Shown one piece after another: positions 46,426 to 57,725 of a stretch of 64,000 nucleotides of DNA. The position numbers and the translations under genes were made by a program. Origin of the DNA: Maratus speciosus (taxonomy: Eukaryota > Arthropoda > Arachnida > Araneae > Salticidae); contig OZ010788.1 of NCBI GenBank assembly GCA_963932465.1, forward strand, positions 668,568,484 to 668,632,483, written 5' to 3'. Under the pieces are notes generated by a model. That model did no database searches. It was not told where the DNA came from and worked only from the letters and a program-made list of their open reading frames with translations. How positions within the stretch are numbered: position 1 is the stretch's first letter; each line of letters begins with the position of its first letter.

Positions 46426-47178
46426 AGGGGGTCTCAGGACTCCTAAGCTTCAAAATTATCGAAATTAAATTTTTTTTTTAGATATTAAACTCCTATACTT
46501 TCTGAACATTTTGATATAATTGTTTCCTTGAAATTCTCATTAGAACAGAAGTTACGGATTTTAGAAATATACTCGTCCAATAGCTAAAGCAGCGTTTCCG
46601 AAACTTTGAAGTCATTTGTCTCCAAATAACGTTTTTGGGCATAACGCGCACGATATCTCAAAAGGTCTGAATATTTTTTTATTAAATTTTCAAAACATAT
46701 GTTCCATTTTAGTCTGCATAAACTGAAACTAAAATTTCCTTTTTATTGTTCCAAAAAATATTTTTTTAGGTGATTATACTGTTGAAATTTTCAAAATTTT
46801 GCATTAGCTAAATACAACTTTGTATTAAAAATATAAAAATACTTTAAATACAAATTTATTTAGGTTCATGGTAATTATTATAATCTGAAGTATAAGCAGG
46901 CACTAAAATTTTTATTCTAGTTGCAAAATTTATTTTCTAATCCTGCGCGTAATCTGTTATGCCGATTTTCTGCTCGTCAAATGTCTCACAGTTTGGAACC
47001 CCCTGTAAGTGCTAATTCTGCAGTATTCTAAAGTATTTTCTTAAATACTTGAAAGAACATACTTATATCTTTCATCCCAATAAAAATTGCGCTTTAAAAT
47101 GATACACATTGTAAGATATTAAATGTTGAAATTGATCTTTTTTTCAATTTTTTCCAATTTTAAGAGTTTTGAGACCCC
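46426..47178. mobile_element. Inverted-repeat element, family 'GGGGTCTCA'
   Basis: The left end ggggtctcaggactcctaag and right end taagagttttgagacccc are inverted with a 2-bp gap difference. Length and AT-rich interior resemble the 'GGGGGTAGGATACC' element at 52487. The target duplication is not clear. Confidence 0.6.
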
Positions 47179-47557
47179 TTCAATTTAAGATTCTGGTTTC
47201 ACCCTTGAAAAGCGGTGGTACGTATTTTTATATCGCTTAATTTTAACCATGATTTGTACCCGAATTTTTAAAGAAAATTTTAATTTGATAAATGATGAAA
47301 ACAGTATTTAACCCCTTAAGGATCGATTAATAATTAAAGAAACCATCAAAAAAGTACCTATTTTTATTACAGGAACTGAATAATAATAAGATTTATAAAT
47401 AAAATATGCGAGACGAAGAAAACCGATGTTGAAGAAATTCAGATTTGTCGAAATGGCATCATGCGGGAGTTTTGAAGCCTAATGTTTGTTTTATACCATA
47501 TAATTAATGCGCATAAGATCCTTATTTAAATTTACAAATAAAATTTAAAATAATATA

Positions 47558-47800
47558 TTAGGTCTACCGGAAAATTCTGTCGTTTTGTGTTCTTTCACGC
47601 CTACTTTTTTAAAATTCTGATTTCTTCATTAGCACCACTTTTTTGAAATGGTAAAATTAACATTATTTTCACCTTAATGTGAAATGTGAAAACTATGGGA
47701 ATTTTACCATTTCAAAAAAGTGGTGCTAATGAAGAAATCAGAATTTTTAAAAAGTAGGAGTGAAAGAACATTAAACGACAGAACTTTCCAGTAGACCTAA
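47558..47800. mobile_element. Mariner-type foldback MITE, 243 bp
   Basis: The ends TTAGGTCTACCGGAAAATTC and its complement lie between TA dinucleotides (47556-47557 and 47801-47802). The inverted arms run about 100 bp each to a short centre near 47665. The terminus is of the mariner kind (known family feature). Confidence 0.9.
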
Positions 47801-47802
47801 TA

Positions 47803-49005
47803 TAGGGGAAAGTGGTGCAAAATCGGTTACCATAAATGTTTTTTGTTCGCAAATGCAGTCAAATGGAAAAACAAACTCAGAAAAACGTTTTTAATATAAA
47901 ATGAATCTTTGGCTACAGTAAAACATATTCTTTTTGATAAAAAATATAATTAATTTGATAAAAAATTAGCTGTTTTCAGATAAAAGCAAAAATCCGGATT
48001 TACCCCACTGGTTGGGTAAAAAGAATATAGGCCTATGGCTGCGTAGAACTAGGTGTCTTATCACTGACTACTATGGGTTTCTCTGTGATTTTCGAAGGAG
48101 CCAAAAATGGTATGGAAAAACATAGTTGTTGTAGCAAAAAAATCCCTGTTTTTTTAAACCGTCTGATTGGAGTATTTTCAACTGCTGCTCTCAAAAATGC
48201 AGCTTTGAATAATTTTCCGATTTAGTAAATTGTTGCAGATTGTCGAGGATTCGAAAGCAACCACTTCCTCACCTCTTGTTAGTAGTATGAATTTAGAGGT
48301 GCTACAAATGACACTTCAAGGGTTTAACAGTACTTAACATTATTAAATTGCAATTAAAAGCTTCATGCTAAATTATTAACTATCTTCAAAAAATCCTTCC
48401 ATGAGCGTAAGATGTTTTGACCCACTCTTAAGTACCTTTTTTACCCCAACATGACACAGATTTAAAAACATTGCGTTACTACTCTCAATGCTAATATAAA
48501 AGATTAGTAAAACTCTTAAATTACTTGCAGAAAAAACAAAGAATTAGACATAATTCTTACCAATATTTAATAAGCTGACAAGTAGTTAATATATAAGTAA
48601 AACCTAGAATCAAACAAAACAATTTTTAAGAGTAATTCAAACGAAATTTTTCACACAAAAAATAACAGCGCCAAGTAGAGTTTCTTTCAGCTACAAATGC
48701 CGTAACGACGTTCGACAAGCAATTCCTCGTGTTGGCCGATAGATGAAAGTTCAAATTAACCCCTTCGGGACGGGAGCCTTTTACGAAATTTTTAATCTTT
48801 TGTCACCGTTTTTTTAAAAACAGAAATTTGTGTCTTCTTGAATCGGGAAAATGCTCTGATTAAATAAGGCAAATTTTACAGTAAAATTTTTCTGGTGAGA
48901 AAAAACAAGGATTCTGAGCGCTTCATGCGGCACGAATACGTGTCGCTCGTCCCCAAGGGGTTAAGGAGGAACCTCGCTACCCGGTTTTGAACAACTCACC
49001 CCTAT
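47803..49005. mobile_element. Inverted-repeat element Q, 'ATAGGGG...CCCCTAT'
   Basis: The left end ataggggaaagtggtgcaaa is mirrored by the right end tgaacaactcacccctat, and the inner 'atcggttacc' by 'ggtagcg...cggtttt'. Similar left-end sequence occurs at 12172. A TTAA MITE is nested at 48760. It abuts the mariner MITE at 47801. No coding frame. Confidence 0.62.
48760..48960. mobile_element. TTAA-flanked MITE, family 'CCCCTTCGGGACG', 201 bp
   Basis: TTAA occurs at 48756-48759 and 48961-48964. The ends CCCCTTCGGGACGGGAGC and gtcgctcgtccccaagggg are inverted. A truncated relative sits at 30125-30306. Confidence 0.9.
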
Positions 49006-49860
49006 ACATAAAATGTTGACTATCAGTTATTATCTAATTACCTTCAGAAATGCTTGATTTATCAGAATCTATAATTTACTCAGATTCTATAAATAAAACT
49101 CGAAGATTTCTTATGGAAATGCCAGTTACATTTTTCTGGTTTCAGAAGTTTTTCCAGTTTTAAATCTTCAGAACGAGAAAATCACGGACGCGAGAAATAG
49201 ACAACGACACCTCAGTCCGTCATATTAACGGGAGCGAAAATTAAGGGGTTAATTTACACTTCCCTATCTACAAATGAATTTGTTTTTAATTGTGATGTAT
49301 ATTCAACATTAAAGAAACACAATTACTCTTGAAACGGTATGTTGTCATCAATGTATTTTACTGTTTGCACTTAAAACTAATAATTACCATATATTTACAC
49401 TTAGCTGAATATTACAGAATACTAATATCAATATTCAAATTTCGCATCATCAGTTTTTGATGCTCGTAACTCCGAGTTGCTCTGTCATAATTCAACTCCA
49501 ATAAATAAATAAATAGTCGATATAGGCTGGTTTATGAAGTTGTTGGTTTGAATCACTTTAATTTTACTTTTTCTTTAAGGACCTTGATAACGATCGGAAT
49601 CATTTATTTCTTTAAACCGAGAATTTTATCGGTAGTTTCAACATTAATTTTTCGGCTGATTGATTTCTAGTTCTTTATTTGCTTCCCGCCTAAATCTTGC
49701 TGTCGAGAGGCATTTCTTTTCGCATCTTTTATCTAATGATTGAGCGACTTCAATGACTGCTGAATGAAATTCCTGATTACATTTAATAGATTTTTTTTTA
49801 AATACTGGTGTTATAAATAATGGATCGATTGTCATTAATTGATAAAGACCACCTCAAAAT
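49006..49860. other. No supported gene
   Basis: TTAAGGGGTTAA at 49241-49252 may be an orphan end of a TTAA-type MITE. A 63-codon minus-strand frame at 49644-49835 has no recognisable domain. Confidence 0.45.
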
Positions 49861-50290
49861 AATGAATTTAGCATAGACATTAACTTGTTCATTGTATCAG
49901 AATTAAGCAGAGTAGATAGCATTCGAATAACATATGATTGATTTACAGCAAAATAACTTTTAAATAGTGTATTACATAAATATTTTATAATTACATAGAT
50001 AACCCAAGACAGAACTGTGTTGTTATCAGATAATGTAGCAAACCAGGCATTACATTTTTTAAAAATGTATTCGTCAGATTAAGTTGGTTAATATTTTACT
50101 ATGGTTTATTTGATGACCACTGGCTCAGACTAATGAATATACTATAACACAAATTCAATCGTTTATTAATTCAGCATCAATTTATGCAGATAGGGATAAT
50201 AATAAACTGTAAATAGTATATTATATAAGTGCTTTGTAATAGTATAGATAAACTAAGGCTGTTTTTGTGAAACATTGTGCCAAACTGTTA
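49861..50290. repeat. Diverged tandem repeats related to 60519-60930
   Basis: Shared landmarks 'taaatagt(a/g)tatta(c/t)ataa' and 'acatagataa' occur twice here and again in the 60.5-60.9 kb repeat. Period is roughly 240 bp. No gene. Confidence 0.55.
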
Positions 50291-50659
50291 CTAATTGTCA
50301 GTGTCGCCAAATCTGACAGGTTTTTATTCAGGCATCTAAATTCTTTCCAGAAAAATTAAACAGTTGTATTTGATAAATAAATCCACGAATAAAAATAAAA
50401 ACTCAACAAGATTTCATAATGTTTCAACATTAATTTTTGGATGAAAGATTTCTTATCTACTCGCCCTAATTAAGTGAACGAGGGTTTGATCCTTTTTTTA
50501 TTTAGATATTCCCAATTTATTTCGAAAATTCCTAAAGAATTTTTACTTTATATCACAAAATATCTGTCATTAAAGAAAACAAACTACTATTAGGAATTAC
50601 AGAATTTAAAAACTGGCAACACTGTGGTTAAGGGGCATATTCTCACATGTTTTAATTAC

Positions 50660-51190
50660 TGACTAGATGGCCCGCCCGGCGTTGCCCGAACCCGTGCTAA
50701 TAACTCAAATATATTCAAATCAATGCTGAATAGTTTTACATTTTTAAACGAAAATCTTTTCAAACGGCTCTAATATGGCTGCCCCCACTGTCGTTGGCTA
50801 CGTACATCTTCGAGTTTGTATACTTATATAATTTTAAATGAAAGTGTATTCAAACGAATCTAGTGCCCGGGGGCCCACTGCCTTCGGCAGCGTATACTGG
50901 GTCTGCTATGAACGTCACAGTCTATTTTGATTTTACATTTTTAAACTAAAATCTTTCCCAAACACCCCTATTGCATTCGGTAGCGTCCACCCTCGAATTT
51001 GCACTATTTTATATTTTTTGGAGGAAAATGTATCCAAACGAATCTATAGTCGGGGCTTTACTACCACTGGCAGCGTATACCCGGCATGCTATGCACGCTC
51101 TGTTCTGTTTTCAAAAACGAACTTCGAATTTGTATGATTTTATATTTTTAAACAAACCTTCATGCAAACGAAAGAAGGTACTCCCGTTAT
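50660..51190. repeat. Short-unit tandem repeat, about 100 bp x 5
   Basis: 'caaacgaatcta'-like blocks preceded by 'tttttaaac' recur near 50742, 50835, 50940, 51020 and 51147, each followed by a GC-rich 'cactg...ggcagcgtatac' segment. It begins with 'ggcccgcccggcgttgccc', a GC-rich motif seen at the ends of some arthropod repeats. Small frames here follow the repeat. Confidence 0.72.
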
Positions 51191-51351
51191 AGTGATTGCC
51201 GATTTACTTTCTGGCATTACATTCTGACATTCTCACACTCATGTTTGTGAAAATTACAACACTGTCAGAATCATCAGAATTAAATTGGGAATCATCAGAC
51301 TTAAATGAAATTTAATACATAAACGACTGGTATTGGTACAAGCAAATGATT

Positions 51352-52058
51352 AGATTTTCAAAGCAAACAAAAAACAATATTAAGTGTCCGAAATCGGTAT
51401 TTGGTGTAGCCACCCCCCACTACAATAAATGCTGCTATGCGGCGTGGCATGGAGTCAAACATATTTTGAATGTCTGCTTGGGGAAGAGCATTCCATATTC
51501 TTTGTATGCGCAAGCAAAGTTCATCTGTAGAAGCTATAGGAGGAGGATAACGAGCGAGACGTCGATTAACGAAATCCCTCACATGTTCAATGGGAGACAT
51601 ATCCGGCGAATACGCAAGCCACGGATGAAACTGTATGCGTTCTGCTAACAAGAAATCTTAAACATTCCTTTCCACATGTGGGCGGGCAATATCCAGTTGA
51701 AAGATAGCTCCAGGAATGCCTTGAAGGAAAGGGACGACTTCGGGCTCCAGCACTTCACTGGTATACCTGTTTCTGTTCATATTACCCACAATCCGTAGCA
51801 GCTACGATCATCCATGATGCGCAATCGTATCCCAGACCGTAACGACCTGTGTTCGTACACTATGCCGTTTGATAATGCACTCCGGGATGTTGCGTTCACC
51901 GACATAACGTTTAACACGAATTCGGCCATTATGATACCACAAATTAAAGCGGGATTCATCAGATAAAATAACTTGTTGCCATTCTGCATGCCAGTCTCTA
52001 TGTTTATGAGCACATTGCAGCCGCAGGCGTAGAGGGCTTTGCGGGAGGGGGATCCTGT
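51352..52058 (-). pseudogene. Tc1 transposase, C-terminal two-thirds (DD34E), broken
   Basis: Minus-strand reading gives 'LSDESRFNLWYHNGRIRVKR', whose D is the first catalytic residue, then 'IFQLDIARPHVERNV' with the second D, and 'WLAYSPDMSPIEHVRDF' with the third residue, E. The end 'WNALPQADIQNMFDSMPRR' is the usual Tc1 tail. At least two in-frame stops and one shift near 51780 separate these blocks. A MITE inserted at 52063 cuts it from the N-terminal part. Inactive. Confidence 0.93.
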
Positions 52059-52062
52059 TTAA

Positions 52063-53324
52063 CCCTTTATCTACTGACGGTACGTATAAGTACCATTAAA
52101 ATAACTTGTTATAAAATTCATTTAATAAATCGATTAGTGGTTAATACGATTTAGAATGAGTTATACATACATTACTTTATCTTGTTCCAAAAGCTTTATG
52201 AGTTACACAAAACAAAAATGTTTTTAAAAGGATGATTTCTTTTGCCTTTGCATCGTTTCAGCTTTCTTAGCGTTGGGGGAAGGAGGAGGGAGTTTTTCAA
52301 TTCGGAAATATTTCTCGATTTCTATTGTAAGAACATTCTATTTGTACATTCTCTAACTCTACAAAATCCTAAGAAAAATATTTCAAATAAAACATTTAAG
52401 TGGGCTTATAAATATTGCACAAAATCCCTATAAGTTCAAATTTAATTAATCCTTCTAAATCCTAAAATCCTTCTAAAATTTATTAAGGGGGTAGGATACC
52501 TTTAAACTATCAAAATTTTCGAATTTTTTTAAAAACATATTTTGATTCCGTAATCATTTCTGAACAATATGCAAAAAACCGCATTAAAAAATTCCCATTA
52601 GTTTACTAATTATGGCAGTTTTATAATAACTACATATTAAGACTACATAGGATAATTAAACTTTGCTTTGGGTATATTCAAAACGATCAATTTTGATACA
52701 GCGCGCAGTGTTACTAAAAAACTATGCAATGAAATCAAAAGAAATTTTTACCACATATTCATTTCTGTATTATCTACAACTTAAAACCAGAAAAAGGTAC
52801 AATTTTATTTTATTTTCATTTTTGTACTTTGAAAATATTTTTCAAAAAGTGAATTTTTTTTTTAATTTCTTACAAATTTTTTAATTCAGTCAATATTTTT
52901 TTACAAATATTCTGGTTTTAGTATAAAGGTAACTCTATTGTGTATTTATTTTCACCAAAATTTCATCTTTACATGCATATTTTCAGATTTTATCATCCGC
53001 GCAAGATTTCTCCCTCTTATTATCATATATTTTTAAACTTATCATTTGAATATTTATTTATGAAATTACAAGTACATATATATTTTTAAATATAAATTTA
53101 AATATAAGCTTTATATTTAAATGGAGTTTGATTTTTATTTTTTGACTTATTACACAAGTTTTGAAGCTTGGAACATAGTGATATTTTAAACTTTTTCGAC
53201 GTGTTCAAAGGTATCCTACCCCCTTAAAAGATTCTGTAAATCTTCTAATGTAGTTTAAACAATTCACGAAAAATGCTTTAGAAGATAAAAATTTTCATGA
53301 ATTCATAATTCAGTACATAAAGGG
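52063..53324. mobile_element. piggyBac-like MITE 'CCCTTTATCT', copy in Tc1 (outer, left)
   Basis: The left end CCCTTTATCTACTGACGGTA follows TTAA (52059-52062). The right end ...aattcagtacataaaggg is followed by ATAA, a decayed TTAA. It is the inverse orientation of 53552-54271. A 737-bp element is nested inside at 52487. Confidence 0.87.
52487..53223. mobile_element. TTAA-flanked element 'GGGGGTAGGATACC', nested
   Basis: It is flanked by TTAA on both sides (52483-52486, 53224-53227). The ends GGGGGTAGGATACC and GGTATCCTACCCCC are exact inverted copies. It has a 737-bp AT-rich interior without a gene, and it splits the outer MITE, whose other copy shows the intact site. Confidence 0.92.
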
Positions 53325-53328
53325 ATAA

Positions 53329-53547
53329 AGGAGGTTATGCACGCGGTCCACAGTGCAGCAGACATCGGCGAATTGGCGATGCAAACAGTGATACACCTGT
53401 AGCAGTTGAAAAATATTAGTTGTCCGATCCCAGTCGGTCCACTGCTACCAAACTCCCATCACTCTTCTACTGTTAAGCTGTACACGAGCTGCTATTGCAC
53501 GATAGGTGGAAAATACTTCTTCACAAAGGCCGATGATTCTCCCCCAT
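53329..53547 (-). pseudogene. Tc1 transposase N-terminal (HTH) segment
   Basis: This segment sits between the two outer MITEs. The minus strand reads 'GRIIGL' then 'FSTYRAIAARVQLNSRRVM', a Tc1 paired-type helix-turn-helix, followed by a stop inside the 'VW.QWT' region. It joins the C-terminal part at 52058 and the start region at 54276 once the MITEs are discounted. Confidence 0.85.
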
Positions 53548-53551
53548 TTAA

Positions 53552-54271
53552 CCCTTTATATACTGAATTATGAATTCACGAAAGTTTTATCTGCCAAAGC
53601 ATTTTTCGTGAATTGTTTAAACTACATTAGAAGATTTACATAATCATTTAATACATTTTAGAAGGATTGAAGGATTTAGAAGGAATAATTAAATTTGAAT
53701 TTATAGGGATTTTGTGCAATATTTATAAACCCACCAGGGATGAGAGCGCACCGACCCAAATGACTGATCGCTACCACTAACTTTTAATACTATTTTTCGC
53801 TGTATTTAATGCCAGAATTTCTGAGATTTAATAAAGCAAAAAATATTAATACAATTTAGTGGTGACAATCAACCATTTGGGTCGGAGCGCTCTCATCCCT
53901 GCCCCACTCAAATCTTTTATTTTAAATATTTTTCTTAGTATTTTGTAGAATTAGGAAATGTACAAATATAATGTTCTTACAACAGAAGTATAGAAATATT
54001 TCCGAATTGAAAAATGCCCCCCCCCCCCTCCCCCCAACGCCAAGAAAGCTGAAAAGATGCAAAAGCAAAAGAAATCATCCTTTTAAAACTACTTTTGTTT
54101 TGTGCAACCCATAATGCTTTTGATAATATTGATTATTTGATATTTGATAACAAGATAAAGTAATGTATCTGTAACTCATTCTAAACTGTATTACTACTAA
54201 TCGATATATTAAATGAATTTTATAACACGTTATTTCAATGGTACTTATAAGTACTGCCAGTAGATAAAGGG
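53552..54271. mobile_element. piggyBac-like MITE 'CCCTTTATCT', copy in Tc1 (outer, right)
   Basis: It lies between TTAA tetramers at 53548-53551 and 54272-54275. The left end ccctttatatactgaattat and right end ...tactgccagtagataaaggg match the opposite ends of 52063-53324, so the two copies are inverted relative to each other. An H2 hAT-like MITE is nested at 53735, and a poly-C run lies near 54008. Confidence 0.92.
53735..53901. mobile_element. hAT-like MITE, family H2, copy 2 (nested)
   Basis: It begins CAGGGATGAGAGCGCACCGA and ends ...GGAGCGCTCTCATCCCTG. The sister MITE at about 52400 has the uninterrupted site. Flanking ACCCAC and CCCCAC suggest a short, diverged duplication. Confidence 0.87.
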
Positions 54272-54275
54272 TTAA

Positions 54276-54557
54276 ACTCCGTCAGTTGTTGAAATGCCGC
54301 CTTCTTTCGTCGAAGAGACTTAGTTACGTCTCACCTAACGTTTACCATTAGCAAATAACCATAGACAATTCTCAACGTCTCGCTACAGCCCCTATTTATA
54401 CGGTTTTCAGCAGCAGTCCAAAGGGCGCTGCTCATCCCACGCATGCGTGGTGACTCTGAAATTGGAATCATTTGCATAACACACTTCGCATTCTCTGAAA
54501 TTTTTATCTCAATCGCGACATTCCTTCTTGGAGTTCCAATTTTCACAAATATGAGTG
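54276..54557 (-). pseudogene. Tc1 5' end and start of transposase
   Basis: On the minus strand the terminal repeat is followed by leader sequence and then 'LRRKKAAFQQLTEF' (near 54320-54280), the usual beginning of a Tc1 transposase. The frame is then interrupted by the MITE at 54271. A 71-codon frame at 54331-54546 is leader sequence read by chance. Confidence 0.75.
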
Positions 54558-54769
54558 TATAATAAAATTCCTGACAAAATTTAAAGAATATAACCCCTTT
54601 CTCCTTTAAAACGCGAATACAATAACATTGAAGATGAGTTTCTGATGAAATACGAAATGATATCTGGGAAGGCGATGAGAAAAAAAATCTAGCGAATTCA
54701 GGAAAAACTTCCAGGTTTCTTCTTTTTTTTTGGAGGGGGGGGGGGGGAGCGTAGTGAATATATTTAAAC

Positions 54770-55190
54770 CCGAGACATCATTGGAACCAGAAACATACCA
54801 GGAATTAGTGGGTGTATTTTTATTTTTTGTACTTTGATCAAGAAAGCAGAAGCGGATTTTTAAAAATGAAGAACAAAAGAAAAACATGAGATCGGCATTC
54901 AGAAAATATATTTTTTAAACGTTAAATATTAATATTAAAAAAAAGATATCGTTAGAACCGGAAACTACCACAAATAAGTGGGTACTTTTTTGTATTTTGG
55001 TATTTTAGTTATGAAAGTGGATGTGGAATTCTAAGTATACAGAAAAATTAAAAATATAACATCATCATTTCGAAAATATTTTTTAAACAGTAAATATTAA
55101 TATTTTAAAAATTAAATAACGCCGTTCGATACGAAATAGTACCACAAAAGTTTTTTGTGGTATTTCTATATGTAAAACGCAAGTGGCAGT
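54770..55190. repeat. Tandem repeat, about 178 bp x 3
   Basis: Blocks with 'gaacc(a/g)gaaac' and 'agtgggt(g/a)' recur near 54784 and 54955, with a diverged third at about 55130. Each is followed by 'gaaaatat...ttttaaac' and 'taaatattaatat'. A G run at 54734-54749 precedes it. Confidence 0.72.
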
Positions 55191-55441
55191 GTAAAAAAAA
55201 AAAAAAAAAAAAAACGATTTTACGATTTTCCGCTCTGCTTAAAGTTTCGCGAAAATGCCGTTTTTTGTCAAACAACTGCAACAGTACGCCATTTTGCTAT
55301 ATTCATGATGGTTTATAATTATTATCTCGGCTAATTATCAAAAAAATTAAAATCCGATTATCAGACGAATTCGGACTTTCCATTGTCTATCTTTATCTAG
55401 TTCTCAGAACTATACGTGCAGTAAAATTCCGCAGCCATCGC

Positions 55442-55442
55442 C

Positions 55443-55478
<36 letters not shown>

Positions 55479-55505
55479 GACAGAGAGAGAGAGAGAGAGA
55501 GAGAG
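55442..55505. repeat. (CA)n(GACA)n(GA)n compound microsatellite
   Basis: About 16 CA units, three GACA-type units and about 12 GA units occur in direct succession. Confidence 0.97.
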
Positions 55506-55696
55506 GTAAACTCTTTGTCAATAGTATAGATTAGGTACTTTATGTAAACTAATTAAATTCTATTATAATATTTTCAACTATAGAATATTGGGGTTCAAAT
55601 ATTTTATTATCAATAATTAATGTCTACCAATATTTTACTACACTACAAAATTAATCATCTATTGAATCAGCGTTAATCACTGCAGGTATAATACAT

Positions 55697-56072
55697 CGCT
55701 CACCCGCAAGTATAGTGACACGTCTCGCAAAAATTCATTTTTCATTTTATTCCACTAATAGGTATGACCATAGGTGCATCTTCTCTACACAAAAAGTTTC
55801 ATAAGTGTAGTTATACGGAAAATCATTTTATTACGCTACATGGCCATTTGTGACCACAGAAGAGGAGTGGATTGGATAGGGAGGTAAAATTACCCAACCC
55901 TCTAAACCTCATCGTACGCTTTTATTTTGAAGGGTTTTACGCTTTTATGAACGTTTTTATTTCTGCATGCAGAGCTAAGTGCTATAATTTCATGTAACAG
56001 TAAAATTGTTTCAAACAGTTTCATGTCAAATTTACTTTTGTCGAGATATGTCACTTTTGTTGCGGGTGAACG
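55697..56072. mobile_element. MITE with 'CGCTCACCCGCAA' ends
   Basis: The left end CGCTCACCCGCAAGTATAGT and right end acttttgttgcgggtgaacg are inverted and extend about 45 bp with mismatches. The flanks are both 'ataat'-like, so a duplication cannot be read clearly. Confidence 0.75.
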
Positions 56073-56327
56073 ATATAATCATTGTGAAACCAAATACAGT
56101 AAAACCTCCCTAAAGCGACCACGTTCCGTTCCCATAAAAATTGATCGCTCCGAGAGGTGATCTCTTAATGGAGGTCATATTTAAATCTAGATTCTAATTC
56201 TTGAAAAAAGGTAACAATGATGTTACTAAAATTTATTTTTCACATTAGGAAAAAATATGAAAATTTAACTATCAAATCAAAAGTTAATTATATAAGTTAA
56301 TTACTACAGAGCTTAAAAAATGAATAA

Positions 56328-57271
56328 GGGAGACCGGGGCTAGTAGGCGCAGTTTTTAGTTATTGATTTTTAGTAATTTTTTGTTTAAGTATTTTATGAA
56401 ACTTTAACTGTACTTTTAAAGAACAGGCATTGGGCTATAAATACCCGGAGTTTTGAGTTTGTAGCTTTTGTAGTTTATGTTTAGCGGAAGCCTAAAGTAA
56501 AAGGAAAATTGTGCGCCAACTTACCACGTCACGGGGCAAGCTGCCCATACCTATGGGGTAAGTTGGCACACGCCTTATAAAAATTTAAATAAGACACGCA
56601 GTTAAGAGAAATCAATTTCCTTATTACCAGTAGGTTTAATCAAAGGCGTTATCGCCGTACAATTTATATTCTAAATTATACAGACATAAAAATAATGAAT
56701 AAAACATTAACATTGAGTAACTTCTATCCTACTCGATAACATCATCAGAGTTACAGTTGTCACAAATAAAAAATCGAGTGTCTCCGTTTGTCCCCGTGTG
56801 CCCAAAATCTTGCATTGCAACCACTTTTTTCGTTGTTTGCTGTTTTTCAAGCTACCAGCATACACCAGACACCGAGCGAACTCGCCCCGTGTTCAATACG
56901 CCTACTAGCCCCATAATAAATTTCTTCACAAATAGGACACGTAACCATCTAAGCATAAATAATCCAAGTAAATCACATATAGGGTAGGTACAGTTAATCA
57001 TACACTAAGAAAAATTGCACACGCTAAATCGCAATTATTAAAATAAGTATTAGAAATTAGAAAAATAATGAAGCAACAAAAAATTACTTGTGAGCGCAAA
57101 AAACAGAAAAATCGTAATAAATGTCTACTGCACGTAGGTAACGCTGCAAAACTATAATGAGGATTGTAAAACGCAAGAAGAAATGTACTCTGTGACTGGT
57201 TGCACAATTTATCCACAAACAGGCGATTTATGGGGACTGCGCCTACTTACCCCTGTAACCAACTAGCCCTT
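56328..57271. mobile_element. Inverted-repeat element nested in P3
   Basis: The left end ggggctagtaggcgcagt pairs with the right-end complement of actgcgcctacttacccc, with a further 'actagccc' outside it. Additional copies of the motif lie inside (about 56535-56575 and 56900-56915). The boundaries are approximate. Frames at 56757-56987 and 56998-57216 have no recognisable domain. Confidence 0.62.
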
Positions 57272-57612
57272 GTCTTCTCTACATCGACGTTTGCTTGAAT
57301 TTTAGGGTTTTATCTTCTAGAACATTTATTTTTAAATCCTTTCGAAGTTCATTAAAAAAATGCATTTTTTTTTGTTTTGTTTTTTGTACGGGGACAAATT
57401 ATGATGATTTCATTAATTTATCTATTACTTTGACAGTTTCCTGAGAGAATAGGGCAGGGGAGTTTATTGGCCGTCATCCTTACTTTGTCATCAGAATTAA
57501 ATTCATTGCCTAAAAAAAGCACAAAGGGGTTTAAACACTTACCGGAATAAATAAAAATTCTAAACTTAGTTTAGAAGTTTGATGGATAATGCGTTCTCCG
57601 GAATTATAATTA

Positions 57613-57725
57613 TAGTAAGACCTTCTTTAAGCGACCAGGAAAAAATTGTTTAATTTTCTTCAAAGAAGTGGGTCGCTCACGGATGGAGTTCAAGTGGGGT
57701 GGTCTTTGAATAGAGGTAAAATTAG
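57613..57725. mobile_element. Very short Tigger/pogo-like MITE
   Basis: The left end tagtaagaccttctttaagc and right end gaatagaggtaaaattag are loosely inverted, with 'gcgacc' / 'gggtcgctc' inside and TA on both sides. It is diverged, so moderately uncertain. Confidence 0.5.

Larger units (their letters stand above)
51236..54557 (-). mobile_element. Tc1-like element, decayed, with nested insertions
   Basis: The terminal repeats are CACTCATGTTTGTGAAAATT on the left (51236) and its inverse aattttcacaaatatgagtg ending at 54557. TA follows on the right; on the left TA has become CA. Without the two nested MITEs the element is about 1.33 kb, a usual Tc1 size. Transposase parts lie on the minus strand in three pieces. 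Confidence 0.9.
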
